Shown: positions 1-7,709, numbered from the stretch's first letter. The stretch is 30,214 nucleotides of DNA from an uncultured Acetatifactor sp. (GCA_910584375.1 CAJUAH010000017.1:57664-87877); one strand, 5' to 3'. Notes: a model not told the origin generated them from the sequence alone. Numbers and translations are program-made.

Positions 1-147
1 TATCTTTCTCCTGGACGGCCTTATCTTTCTCCTGGACGGCCTTATCTTTCTCCTGAACGGCCTTATCTTTCTCCTGAACGGCCTTATCTTTCTCCCGGAC
101 GGCCTTATCTTTCTCCTGGACGGCTTTATCTCTGGCATGAATGGCCA
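1..147. repeat. 21-bp tandem repeat coding a 7-residue heptad
   Basis: Six consecutive 21-bp units fill 1-126, followed by a decayed seventh unit at 127-147. Units begin TATCTTTCTCC on the + strand and differ only at a few bases (CTGGAC, CTGAAC, CCGGAC). On the coding (minus) strand each encodes KAV(Q/R)EKD. The period is a multiple of three, so copy-number changes would alter tail length without a frameshift. The array may continue past the left edge. Confidence 0.95.
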
Positions 148-916
148 TTTCACGTTCACTCACAATCGTATTCATTTCTCTTATTTGTTTCTCCCTTGCT
201 TTACACTGCTCCCGGATGGATTCATCAGCGGTGAGTTCATATATTGTTTCGACGGTGTCTTGTAGTATCGGACTCTGTTTTGCCAACATTTTTAGTTCCT
301 CCCATGTGGTGGCCTTGAAAAGGGATGCCCAGCAGTCGATCTCCCATGCCCTGTCTTCCGGCGTAGCCAGTTCTATATGTTTTAAGTCTACCACACTCAA
401 GGTGAATTTGTCAGTAAAAATATGGCGTCTTTTCACATTCATCATTTTATATGTGGCATAGAACTCGGGGCATTCCGGAAATAAAGTAAAGTCCAAAAAA
501 CCGATATGTATAGTCGGCCTGGCTTTGATATAGTCCGTTCCTCTGGACAGCTGGTCAAAATTGCGGCATAGGTATGTCATGGCTCTCTCAGGCCAGTTCT
601 TATAGTCTATGACCTGCATTTCCAGATTGATCAGAGTCTGATCGTTCAGCAGTACATTGATATCCAGCACAAATATCTTGCTGTCAAAATCTTTTGTAAG
701 TGTCTCCCCCAGAACAATGGGATTTTTGATCTCTACACTTTCAATCTCCTTTGGTTGCAGATGCAGCAGAGAGCCGATTAAGTGCCTCAGTGCAGTGGGG
801 TTTTTCTGCAACAGAGCTTTGAACATGTAGTCGTTGGTCAGGGGGTGTGGCAACCGTCCGGTGGCCCGCATGTATTGCGGTTTCCGGGGCGGCGCTTTGT
901 GGCTGGAATGATCCAT
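1..916 (-). CDS. PD-(D/E)XK nuclease family transposase-like protein (3' end off-window)
   Basis: The gene starts at an ATG at 916 behind AAGGAG and stays open to the left edge, so about 305 residues are visible and the C-terminus is missing. The N-terminal part (residues about 25-225) has the pattern of the Rpn/PDDEXK_2 transposase family: an early LTNDYMFKALLQ block, then KDFDSKIFVLDINVLLND and LINLEMQV, where the D and E-x-Q residues look like the nuclease core. Residues from about 235 onward form a charged alpha-helical tail that turns into exact seven-residue repeats (KAVQEKD), probably a coiled coil. In the known family these proteins are associated with RecA-independent recombination and are common in multiple copies in gut Firmicutes and Bacteroidetes; their cellular role is poorly defined. 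Same strand as ridA, but with its own promoter candidate, so probably a separate unit. Confidence 0.8.
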   Translation of the reverse strand, partial: MDHSSHKAPPRKPQYMRATGRLPHPLTNDYMFKALLQKNPTALRHLIGSLLHLQPKEIESVEIKNPIVLGETLTKDFDSKIFVLDINVLLNDQTLINLEMQVIDYKNWPERAMTYLCRNFDQLSRGTDYIKARPTIHIGFLDFTLFPECPEFYATYKMMNVKRRHIFTDKFTLSVVDLKHIELATPEDRAWEIDCWASLFKATTWEELKMLAKQSPILQDTVETIYELTADESIREQCKAREKQIREMNTIVSEREMAIHARDKAVQEKDKAVREKDKAVQEKDKAVQEKDKAVQEKDKAVQEKD

Positions 917-1110
917 AGGCAAATCTCCTTATGCTTGGTTGTAAGATCCCGCATATTCCTGCCGCCATACCGGGGCGGAAATCAGGTTGTACGGGACTCC
1001 GGCGGATCAGCGGCTGATTCGGAAGATGCAAAAAAGAGTACAAAAAACACATGGAAACCTGCAAAACAATCCGGGAATCAACGGCAAAACGCCAGAAAAT
1101 GAACAGTGTC

Positions 1111-1160
1111 CGTATCGACTGATACGAACACAGTATAACAGACGAAAGAACACAATGCAA
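1111..1160 (-). promoter_or_regulatory. Promoter of the PD-(D/E)XK gene with a dyad at the start site
   Basis: Read on the minus strand, TTGCAT (1155-1160) and TATACT (1132-1137) are separated by 17 bp, a good sigma-A arrangement. A palindrome CGTATC-GACT-GATACG (1111-1126) lies immediately downstream of the -10 element, where transcription would start, and could be an operator. The resulting 5' untranslated region would be about 200 nt. Inferred from sequence only. Confidence 0.5.
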
Positions 1161-1208
1161 GTGTTATTAGAAAATTTTGAAAAAAATTTACATATTTTGG
1201 AGATGCGT

Positions 1209-1580
1209 CTACACTTCCGCAATCAGTTCCACTTCGCAGAGTACATTCCTGGGCAGCGTTTTCACAGCTACGCAGGAGCGGGCGGGTCTGCCGGTGAAAT
1301 ACTGGCCGTACACCTCGTTAAAGGCGGCGAAATCTTCCATGTCAGCCAGAAAGCAGGTGGTCTTCACGGTTTTTTCATAGGAAGAACCTGCGGCCTTAAG
1401 CAGAGCGCCCAGATTTTTCATAACCTGGTGGGCCTGCTCGGCGACGGTAGCGCCTGCTATTTCGCCTGTGGAGGGATCAAGGGCGATCTGGCCGGAGGTA
1501 AAGAGCAATCCGCCGGTGATAAATCCCTGGGAATAGGGGCCGATGGCGGCGGGAGCATTGGGGGTAGAGATTTGTTTCAT
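1209..1580 (-). CDS. ridA: RidA family reactive intermediate/imine deaminase
   Basis: 123 residues, the usual length for the YjgF/YER057c/UK114 family. RidA proteins are small cytosolic trimers that hydrolyse reactive enamine/imine intermediates released by PLP enzymes such as threonine dehydratase, protecting other PLP enzymes. Family motifs are clear: NAPAAIGPYSQG near the N-terminus, FTSGQIALDP at about 28-37, a central Q-x-x-x-VMKNL helix, and the C-terminal (P)RNVLCEVE segment, where R111 and E116 correspond to the carboxylate-binding arginine and the active-site acid. The ATG at 1580 is preceded by AGGAGG at ideal distance. It appears to be a single-gene unit divergent from the ABC exporter pair. 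No unusual features. Confidence 0.93.
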   Translation of the reverse strand: MKQISTPNAPAAIGPYSQGFITGGLLFTSGQIALDPSTGEIAGATVAEQAHQVMKNLGALLKAAGSSYEKTVKTTCFLADMEDFAAFNEVYGQYFTGRPARSCVAVKTLPRNVLCEVELIAEV

Positions 1581-1678
1581 AGGGTATCCTCCTGTATGTT
1601 ATTGTGATGCGGGTTCCCGGCGGATGTCCATTTTTCAGTCCGTATACCGTCTGGAAACCTGCTGTTTTCAGTTACAGA

Positions 1679-1711
1679 GTTCCCTTGCGGGAACCCCTTT
1701 TCAGTATAGCA
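1679..1711 (-). promoter_or_regulatory. Candidate ridA promoter (extended -10) and 5' hairpin
   Basis: On the minus strand TGCTATACT (1703-1711) is an extended -10 element. Just downstream, GTTCCC-TTGC-GGGAAC (1679-1694) would form a hairpin near the 5' end of the ridA transcript. No good -35 is visible; a T-rich tract lies upstream. The hairpin sits at the start of the mRNA, so it is more likely a stabiliser than a terminator. Confidence 0.4.
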
Positions 1712-1752
1712 CAGCGGAGCAAAAAAAAACATCTTTCCTACAATTTTTTACA

Positions 1753-1781
1753 TTTACTAAAGAGACTGCCGGGACTAGAAT
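1753..1781 (+). promoter_or_regulatory. Candidate promoter of the first ABC pair
   Basis: TTTACT (1753-1758) and TAGAAT (1776-1781) are spaced 17 bp apart. Transcription would begin near 1788, giving an untranslated leader of about 135 nt before the GTG at 1922. The 1581-1921 gap (341 bp) otherwise holds the ridA promoter and a leader hairpin at 1879-1903; I see no further gene in it. Confidence 0.4.
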
Positions 1782-1878
1782 AGCCTTGTTCAGTGTAGGT
1801 GACGCCGGGCGTCAGCATATCGGGCGCGGCCAGTGAAAAGGAAGATCTGAACGTGGGTTTCTGATACTGATCGACGCG

Positions 1879-1903
1879 GCAACAGGGCTGCGGCCCGTGT
1901 TGC
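1879..1903 (+). promoter_or_regulatory. Leader hairpin next to the RBS of the first ABC gene
   Basis: GCAACAGGGC pairs with GCCC-G-TGTTGC (10 bp, one bulged G, TGCG loop). It ends nine bases before the GAGGT ribosome-binding sequence at 1912-1916. There is no T-run, so it is not an intrinsic terminator; it could affect ribosome access or mRNA stability. Confidence 0.4.
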
Positions 1904-1921
1904 GCAGAAATGAGGTAAATC

Positions 1922-3715
1922 GTGGAAAAGAAACGGAATGCAAAATTGGCGTGGCTGTGGGAAAACATGAAGGGATATCGGTTGCTGTATGTATTGAGCC
2001 TGCTGGGAACGATCCTGTACAGTGTGATGCATTTGATAATTCCCTATGTGTCGCAGAGTATTATCGATTTGTTTCTGAGCGGGGAGCAGGCGGCGGAAAA
2101 TCTGGCGACAAAAAGAGATCTGTTCTGGGAGATGGTGATCGCGATGGTGGCGCTGACCCTTCTACGGACTACCATCGTGTATCTGTCCTGTATGGGCGGC
2201 GAGGTGGCATCTCAGAAGGCGCTCTACAGGATCCGTACATATCTGTTCAACAAGATCGAGCGCCAGGATATGCATTTTTACGCTACATACCGCACCGGTG
2301 ATCTGATGACCAGAATGACCGGCGATCTGGACGCAGTGCGGCATATGATCGCCTGGGTCATCCGTACGATCGTGGAATCTCTGGCGCTGATGGGAGCCAC
2401 GGCGATATATTTTTTCTATATGGACTGGCGGCTGGCTCTGTGCATGTTTGCCATCGCGCCCTTTATTTTCCTGATCATCATTCTGTTTAAGAATAAGGTC
2501 GCGCCCAGGCACAGGGCGCTGCGGGAAAAGCTGGCGGAGATGAACACCATCGCGCAGGAGAATATCTCCGGCAACCGGGTAGTCAAGGCTTTTGCCAGAG
2601 AAAACTATGAGATAGAGAAGTTTGACGACTGTAATACTTCCTATTCCCAGACCAATCAGAAGACCGCGCTGACCTGGCTGACCTACTATCCCTATGTGGA
2701 GTCCTTTGCCAATTTGATGCCGGTGGTACTGCTGCTGGTGGGCGGTATCTTCCTGATCCGGGATCAGATAACCATGGGGCAGTATGTGGCTTTCTCCAGC
2801 CTGATCTGGGCCATTGCCAACCCCATGCGGCAGCTGGGCAATATAATGAACGAGTTTCAGCGGTTCTCCGCCGCCTCCGAGAAGGTTATGGAGATCTATT
2901 ATTCCGAACCGGAGATCGTGGACCGACCGGGAGCCATCGACAGGCCGGAGCGGTTTGAGGGCCGGATCGAGTTTAAGAACGTGAGCTTTCAGTATGCGGA
3001 CGGCAAGCTGCCTATCCTCCATGACGTGAGTTTTACGGCTGAGCCGGGAGAGACCGTGGCGATCATGGGAGAGACGGGCTGCGGCAAGACTTCCCTGATT
3101 CAGCTCATCCCCAGGTTTTATGAGCCCACAGAGGGGGAAGTGTTGGTGGACGGCATCCCCGTGCAGGATATGAAATTGCAGCAATTGCGCAAAAATATCG
3201 GGCTGGCTACCCAGGATGTGCTGCTGTACTCGGATTCCATAGACGGCAATATCGCTTTCGGCGACAGCCATATCACCCAGGAACAGGTTGTAAAATTTGC
3301 CAGATATTCGGCGGCCTCGGACTTCATTGCCCGTATGCCGGAAGGATACGATACCATCGTGGGTGAGCGGGGAGTGGGACTCTCCGGCGGTCAGAAACAG
3401 CGTATTTCCCTGGCAAGAGCCCTGGCGGTCCGTCCGTCCATCCTGATTCTGGACGATACCACCTCCGCGGTGGACATGGAGACGGAAAAGCAGATTCAGC
3501 ACAGCCTGGAAGAACTGGATTTTCCCTGCACCAAGATCATCATTGCCCAGCGGATATCCACTACGAAATACGCGGATAAGATTCTGGTGCTGCAGGACGG
3601 CAGGATCACCGAATCCGGCACCCATGAGGAACTGATCAGGAAGAAGGGGTATTATTATCAGGTGGTGCGGCTCCAAACCGGGGAACAGAGTGCGGAACGC
3701 AGAGAGGAGGCGTAG
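1922..3715 (+). CDS. ABC exporter half-transporter, degenerate-site subunit (TM287/BmrC-like)
   Basis: 597 residues with the exporter order: six-helix membrane domain (about 20-320), then an ATPase domain. Walker A GETGCGKTS is at 383-391 and LSGGQ at 487-491. The Walker B is LILDD, so the catalytic glutamate is Asp (D512), and the H-loop histidine is Gln (Q543, AQRIS). This D/Q combination is the degenerate-site signature of heterodimeric exporters such as TM287/288, and the next gene carries the complementary changes. It should pair with the 3718 product in the membrane and export drugs, lipids or peptides; the substrate cannot be told from sequence. The GTG start at 1922 follows TGAGGT. 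The stop is 2 bp before the partner's start, indicating coupled translation. Confidence 0.92.
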   Translation: MEKKRNAKLAWLWENMKGYRLLYVLSLLGTILYSVMHLIIPYVSQSIIDLFLSGEQAAENLATKRDLFWEMVIAMVALTLLRTTIVYLSCMGGEVASQKALYRIRTYLFNKIERQDMHFYATYRTGDLMTRMTGDLDAVRHMIAWVIRTIVESLALMGATAIYFFYMDWRLALCMFAIAPFIFLIIILFKNKVAPRHRALREKLAEMNTIAQENISGNRVVKAFARENYEIEKFDDCNTSYSQTNQKTALTWLTYYPYVESFANLMPVVLLLVGGIFLIRDQITMGQYVAFSSLIWAIANPMRQLGNIMNEFQRFSAASEKVMEIYYSEPEIVDRPGAIDRPERFEGRIEFKNVSFQYADGKLPILHDVSFTAEPGETVAIMGETGCGKTSLIQLIPRFYEPTEGEVLVDGIPVQDMKLQQLRKNIGLATQDVLLYSDSIDGNIAFGDSHITQEQVVKFARYSAASDFIARMPEGYDTIVGERGVGLSGGQKQRISLARALAVRPSILILDDTTSAVDMETEKQIQHSLEELDFPCTKIIIAQRISTTKYADKILVLQDGRITESGTHEELIRKKGYYYQVVRLQTGEQSAERREEA

Positions 3716-3717
3716 AG

Positions 3718-5499
3718 ATGGCGAGAAGAAATACTTACCGGGAAGACGAGGTGCTGGAAACACCTTTTGACTATCATCATCTGTTGCGTGCGTCTGTCTA
3801 TATCAAAAAATATCTGGGAAAAATGATTTTGGCTCTCTGTCTCAGCGCTGTGGGAGGGATCACGGCTCTGTTTGGGCCCATGCTTACCCAGCGGGCGCTG
3901 GATGAGGCCATACCGGACAAGGATATGCGTATGCTGGTGACTTTGGTGCTGGTGCTGGTGGGTACCTATGCGGTCAGCGTTCTCTTTACCACCGTTCGTT
4001 CCAGAATCATGGTCCGGGTGGGGCAGGGAATCATCTATGATATCCGCAAGGACATTTTTGCCCATCTGCAGAAACTGCCTTTTCAGTACTATGACGACAG
4101 ACCTCACGGCAAGATATTGATTCGTGTGGTAAACTATGTCAATTCCGTATCCGACATGCTGTCCAACGGATTGATCAATGTGGTGCTGGAGATATTGAAC
4201 CTGATCTTTATCGTGATCTTCATGTTTCTGGTGGACGTAAAACTGTCCCTGGTGGTGCTGGCGGGCGTTCCCGTGCTGGCGGTATTCCTGCTGTATATCA
4301 AGAAACGCCAGAGAAAGGCATGGCAGCAGGTATCCAACAAGAACTCCAACTTAAACGCCTATCTGCAGGAGAATATCGTGGGAGCCAGGATCACCCAGAT
4401 CTTTGTCCGGGAGGACGAGAACTGCGAGACTTTCGGCATCCTGTCCGACCGCTGCAAGGCCGCATGGATGCAGGCCGTGAAGTTCAGCAACCTGGTGTGG
4501 CCCGGTATCGACAATATCTCCGTGTGGGTCAGGGCGGCGGTGTTCATCGTGGGCCTGCTGGTCATGGGACCGGAAAATGTGAAACTGGGCGTGATCGTGG
4601 CTATCACCTCTTACGCCTCCAGATTCTGGCAGCCGATTATGAATCTGGGCAATATATTTAATAACTTTATCAACAATATCGCGTATCTGGAGCGTATCTT
4701 TGAGACGCTGGATGAGCCCGTGACGGTGGCGGACGCGGAAGGCGCCGTACAGATGCCGCCCATCAGGGGCCAGGTGACATTTGAACATGTGACCTTTGCC
4801 TATGAGGAGGGCAAGGACGTGCTGAAGGACCTGTCCTTTACCGTACAGCCCGGCGAGAGCGTGGCTCTGGTTGGTCCCACCGGCGCAGGCAAGAGTACCA
4901 TTGTAAATCTGGTCTCCCGGTTTTATAACGTAAACAGCGGCCGGGTTCTGATCGACGGACAGGATATCTCCCATGTGACGCTGGAGTCTTTGCGCTCTCA
5001 AATGGGTATTATGCTGCAGGACAGCTTTATCTTTTCCGGCACCATCGAGGACAATATCCGCTACGGCAAGCTGGACGCTACCATGGAGGAGATCAAACGG
5101 GCCAGCGAGACCGTGTGCGCGGACGCCTTTATTGCCCGAATGCAGGACGGCTATCAGACAGAGGTAAAGGAACGGGGATCGCTGCTGTCTCAGGGGCAGA
5201 AACAGTTGATATCCTTTGCCAGAACACTTCTGTCAGACCCTTCCATATTGGTGCTGGATGAGGCGACCTCCAGCATCGACGTGCAGACCGAGAGAGCGCT
5301 GCAGCAGGGGCTGGACGCGATGCTGCAGGGCAGGACTTCCTTTATCATCGCCCACCGCCTGTCCACGATCAAGAACTGTGACAAGATCATGTATATCGAT
5401 CAGGGCGGGATTATGGAATGCGGAACTCATGAGGAGTTGATGGCAAAGAAGGGATACTATTACAGGCTGTATACGGCGCAGATGGAAAATATCGCGTGA
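3718..5499 (+). CDS. ABC exporter half-transporter, catalytic-site subunit (TM288/BmrD-like)
   Basis: 593 residues: cytosolic elbow, six-helix membrane domain (about 25-330), ATPase domain. Walker A GPTGAGKST is at 386-394. The signature is altered to LSQGQ (490-494). Walker B has the catalytic glutamate (LDE, E515) and the H-loop histidine is intact (H546, AHRLST). The altered signature faces the partner's degenerate site, while this subunit's intact Walker B/H-loop works with the partner's LSGGQ, so the dimer has one active and one inactive ATP site. The ATG at 3718 is preceded by GAGGAGG and lies 2 bp after the previous stop. A hairpin terminator follows. Multidrug export is the usual annotation for such pairs, but the substrate here is unknown. 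Confidence 0.93.
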   Translation: MARRNTYREDEVLETPFDYHHLLRASVYIKKYLGKMILALCLSAVGGITALFGPMLTQRALDEAIPDKDMRMLVTLVLVLVGTYAVSVLFTTVRSRIMVRVGQGIIYDIRKDIFAHLQKLPFQYYDDRPHGKILIRVVNYVNSVSDMLSNGLINVVLEILNLIFIVIFMFLVDVKLSLVVLAGVPVLAVFLLYIKKRQRKAWQQVSNKNSNLNAYLQENIVGARITQIFVREDENCETFGILSDRCKAAWMQAVKFSNLVWPGIDNISVWVRAAVFIVGLLVMGPENVKLGVIVAITSYASRFWQPIMNLGNIFNNFINNIAYLERIFETLDEPVTVADAEGAVQMPPIRGQVTFEHVTFAYEEGKDVLKDLSFTVQPGESVALVGPTGAGKSTIVNLVSRFYNVNSGRVLIDGQDISHVTLESLRSQMGIMLQDSFIFSGTIEDNIRYGKLDATMEEIKRASETVCADAFIARMQDGYQTEVKERGSLLSQGQKQLISFARTLLSDPSILVLDEATSSIDVQTERALQQGLDAMLQGRTSFIIAHRLSTIKNCDKIMYIDQGGIMECGTHEELMAKKGYYYRLYTAQMENIA

Positions 5500-5512
5500 G
5501 AGATTATAGAGT

Positions 5513-5561
5513 AAAGTGGCTTTCCCTTGGGAAATATGTTTGCCCGGGGGAAAGCTACTTT
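5513..5561. terminator. Bidirectional terminator between convergent genes
   Basis: AAAGTGGCTTTCCC (5513-5526) pairs with GGGAAAGCTACTTT (5548-5561), 14 bp with one G-T wobble. A-rich and T-rich arms at both ends suit termination of both the ABC pair (+) and the XRE regulator (-), whose stop is at 5566. Confidence 0.8.
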
Positions 5562-5565
5562 GCGT

Positions 5566-6513
5566 TTAATAAGGTATGTCTAAGTTTAAGCGTTCTTTTA
5601 TTTCTTTTTTCAATATGGGGAGAAAGTGATCATCTTTGATGGCTCTGAGAAGATAATAAGCCTGATAATAAAATGCGGTACTTTGATCCTTGTCTCCTTT
5701 TAGGTAGTGGCACGAAGCGAGAGTTGTCAGAAGGGCAGGCAGGAACAGATAGTGCTCATGCTCTATGCAGGCCTGCCATCCCACTTCTGCAATTTCAATC
5801 GCTTCCCCATATCTCCTTTTTGCGCTTAATGTTTTTGCATAATGACAGGAAATTCGGCAAAAAAGGCTCATACAGGAGTGCGATTGCAGACCGTTCTTCT
5901 TCATATACTGAAATAATTGATGATATATAGAAATTGCGGTTCCGATTTGCCCCATGTTTAAATAAGAATCAGCCAACAAACCAATTATATTTAGTTCGTC
6001 CTCACTAAAATGAAAACCATGTATAGCATCCAGTTCAAAACGGGGAACGGTAAGTTGAATCGCCGTTATTAGAAGCGTAATTTGCTCAGCGGGGGTATAG
6101 GGTTTAATGGGACACCCCACAGAAACTCTGTTGTACAATATATATTGGCGAGTAATTGGATCGTCTGAATCCATGGCATTTTCCAATTTGGACAATTTAT
6201 CCCATATGCGCGCACGAAGTTCAGGGCGGTCTGTGTCATTAGACAGATGAAAGAGAATTTCTAATTTGCGGATATCGTTTCGCAATATTTCAATCATTTC
6301 TTCGTTCTTGCTGAGAAATGCAAAATACCGATTTCCGGGTAACCCTAAACGTTGGAGCAATGCTTTGATCCGGTTGTGCGTTGGTGTCTGTGTCCCTTTT
6401 TCAAAGCGGCAGATTGTAGCCTGTTCACAGATTCCTTCGCCAAGCTGTTCTTGAGTCAATCCCAGATCTAATCTACGTTGCCGAATAACATCCCCCAAAA
6501 AAATTTCTCTCAT
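5566..6513 (-). CDS. XRE-family HTH regulator with TPR-like C-terminal domain (RRNPP-like)
   Basis: 315 residues. Residues about 5-60 form a Cro/C1-type helix-turn-helix (GDVIRQRRLDLGLTQEQLGE, then ATICRFEKGTQTP). The rest is all alpha-helical with TPR-like repeats (for example LLADSYLNMGQIGTAISIYHQ and ALLTTLASCHYLKGDKDQS). This architecture matches peptide-responsive regulators of the Rgg/PlcR/PrgX type, which bind a secreted-and-reimported peptide in the TPR groove; that this protein does so is inference. The ATG at 6513 follows AAAGGGG. It has an excellent promoter of its own and is divergent from two small secreted proteins and a lipoprotein, its most likely targets. No obvious cognate short peptide gene was identified, apart from the very short ORF at 6795. 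Confidence 0.82.
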   Translation of the reverse strand: MREIFLGDVIRQRRLDLGLTQEQLGEGICEQATICRFEKGTQTPTHNRIKALLQRLGLPGNRYFAFLSKNEEMIEILRNDIRKLEILFHLSNDTDRPELRARIWDKLSKLENAMDSDDPITRQYILYNRVSVGCPIKPYTPAEQITLLITAIQLTVPRFELDAIHGFHFSEDELNIIGLLADSYLNMGQIGTAISIYHQLFQYMKKNGLQSHSCMSLFCRISCHYAKTLSAKRRYGEAIEIAEVGWQACIEHEHYLFLPALLTTLASCHYLKGDKDQSTAFYYQAYYLLRAIKDDHFLPILKKEIKERLNLDIPY

Positions 6514-6577
6514 AATACATTTCCCCTTTGTTTTTATAATCCCCTTGCTTACAGATCTACAGTTAGCTTAATTTAAG

Positions 6578-6606
6578 AGTATAGGGGGTACTTATGTATG
6601 TGTCAA
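6578..6606 (-). promoter_or_regulatory. Sigma-A promoter of the XRE/TPR regulator
   Basis: On the minus strand TTGACA (6601-6606) and TATACT (6578-6583) are separated by exactly 17 bp, a near-consensus promoter. It gives a leader of about 60 nt. It lies in the 381-bp gap 6514-6894, which also must contain the promoter of the rightward small-protein genes; a weak pair TTGTAT (6698) / TTATAT (6723) with 19-bp spacing is the best I see for that. Confidence 0.75.
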
Positions 6607-6780
6607 TGAAAATATAGTGTTCGCAGAATTTTTTTTTATTCACAAAACGATATATTTTTTCCTCGAATAGTGTGTTATTGTGTAATAAATAAGTGCGTTG
6701 TATTAAGCTCTAATGGCGAGCGTTATATGTAACAACTGGACGTAGTCAGAGATTAATTCAACAGAAAAATAATTGAAACG

Positions 6781-6812
6781 AGGAGGTGATTCCGTTGTAC
6801 ATTTTTTATTGA
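6781..6812 (+). promoter_or_regulatory. Perfect Shine-Dalgarno followed by a five-codon TTG ORF
   Basis: AGGAGGTGAT (6781-6790) is a full-length anti-SD complement. Eight bases after AGGAGG a TTG opens a reading frame of five codons (MYIFY) and a stop at 6810-6812. It lies about 85 bp before the first secreted-protein gene. It could be a minimal leader or peptide ORF, or a remnant. Whether it is translated cannot be decided from the sequence. Confidence 0.25.
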
Positions 6813-6894
6813 GTTCATGTGCAGGTAGAAGATTTATACATAATTTGATTTAATAAATGTAGTATGCAGTCTGCTATGCAGAAAGGAGAAATAA

Positions 6895-7212
6895 ATGAAA
6901 AGAATTGCATTAGCTGTATTGATGGTATGTTTTGTTCTTGGGGGAACAATGCCCACAAATGCCGCTGAAACACGGTCGGCGGCCTGTGCCGTTCCGAATT
7001 GCCCGGGTTTTTTAAGAACCAGAACTACGGATGAACCGTTGCCAGATACAACAATGGCATGTTTTGAAGACTCCAGATGTACAATAACGTTCAAAAACAG
7101 AGTTGCGCATTTAAGAATTACTTACTGCTCTGTATGCGGCAAGGAGTATAAAACAGAAGCTCTGGGAATAACTCATACACAATATCATTCCATGGTGCAT
7201 CCGATACCTTGA
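6895..7212 (+). CDS. Small secreted six-cysteine protein, paralogue 1
   Basis: 105 residues starting at an ATG behind AAAGGAG. Residues 1-23 are a classic signal peptide (MKR, a hydrophobic stretch, then TNA before AETRS), so the mature protein is about 82 residues and exported. It has six cysteines in three pairs: C-x4-C (AACAVPNCPG), C-x6-C (before TITFKN) and C-x2-C (TYCSVCGKE), which could be disulphides or a small metal-binding fold. The next gene encodes a close paralogue with the same six cysteines, and the DNA of the shared N-terminal part of the mature proteins is almost identical, indicating recent tandem duplication. I do not recognise a family. It is divergent from an XRE/TPR regulator. 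Possible roles (signalling peptide precursor, bacteriocin-like or surface protein) are speculation. Confidence 0.75.
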   Translation: MKRIALAVLMVCFVLGGTMPTNAAETRSAACAVPNCPGFLRTRTTDEPLPDTTMACFEDSRCTITFKNRVAHLRITYCSVCGKEYKTEALGITHTQYHSMVHPIP

Positions 7213-7323
7213 TGGAGAAACCTTTACAGTGACATAGGAAATCTATTAGACTAACATAGGCGGAGTTTGTTGCGTTTTAGTTTTATAAGATACTTACCAA
7301 AACATAAGAAGGGGAAAATTGAA

Positions 7324-7656
7324 ATGAAAAAAATTATTATTCTTACACTGGCGTTATGCATTATATTCACAGGCATGGGTAGCGGACTATCTATCAATGC
7401 TGCTGAAACACGGTCGGCGGCTTGTGGCGTTCCGGATTGCCCGGGTTTTCTAAGAACCAGAACTGTATATGAACCGCAACCAGATTATACGGCGCCATGC
7501 GGATCTCATACAGGATGCACGATCACGTTTAAAAATGTAGTGGCGCACATAGTTGTCACCTATTGTTCGGTATGTAATAAGGAGTGGAAAAGAGGAATCC
7601 AAGCAATAACAAGTACAGAACTCCATTCAAAGCCCGGCGTGATCCCGAATCCATAA
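7324..7656 (+). CDS. Small secreted six-cysteine protein, paralogue 2
   Basis: 110 residues from the ATG at 7324. A longer frame opens at 7267, but the ATG at 7324 sits directly before a signal peptide (MKKIIILTLALCIIFTGMG, cleavage probably after INA) and follows AAGGGG. The mature part begins AETRSAACGVPDCPGFL and keeps all six cysteines and the CTITFKN and TYCSVC blocks of paralogue 1. Differences concentrate between these blocks. The gap to the upstream copy is about 110 bp and to the lipoprotein gene 53 bp, so the three genes probably form one transcript. Function unknown. Confidence 0.77.
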   Translation: MKKIIILTLALCIIFTGMGSGLSINAAETRSAACGVPDCPGFLRTRTVYEPQPDYTAPCGSHTGCTITFKNVVAHIVVTYCSVCNKEWKRGIQAITSTELHSKPGVIPNP

Positions 7657-7709
7657 CCAGGACATATGTCGTTTATGCCTGTTTGTGTAAAGTAAGGGGG
7701 ATTATATTT

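Noticed and set aside
741..1160. 139-codon minus-strand frame upstream of and overlapping the PD-(D/E)XK gene
   Set aside because: It overlaps the real gene's start in another frame and runs through the promoter region; no ribosome-binding site.
1803..1865. Possible 21-codon leader ORF (GTG near 1800) before the first ABC gene, by analogy with the second pair
   Set aside because: No Shine-Dalgarno sequence before it and no terminator hairpin with a T-run after it, so attenuation is not supported there.
2162..3763. 533-codon open frame antisense to the first ABC gene
   Set aside because: A shadow of a GC-rich coding gene; the + strand shows a complete ABC exporter with all motifs, and the antisense product has no recognisable domains or start site.
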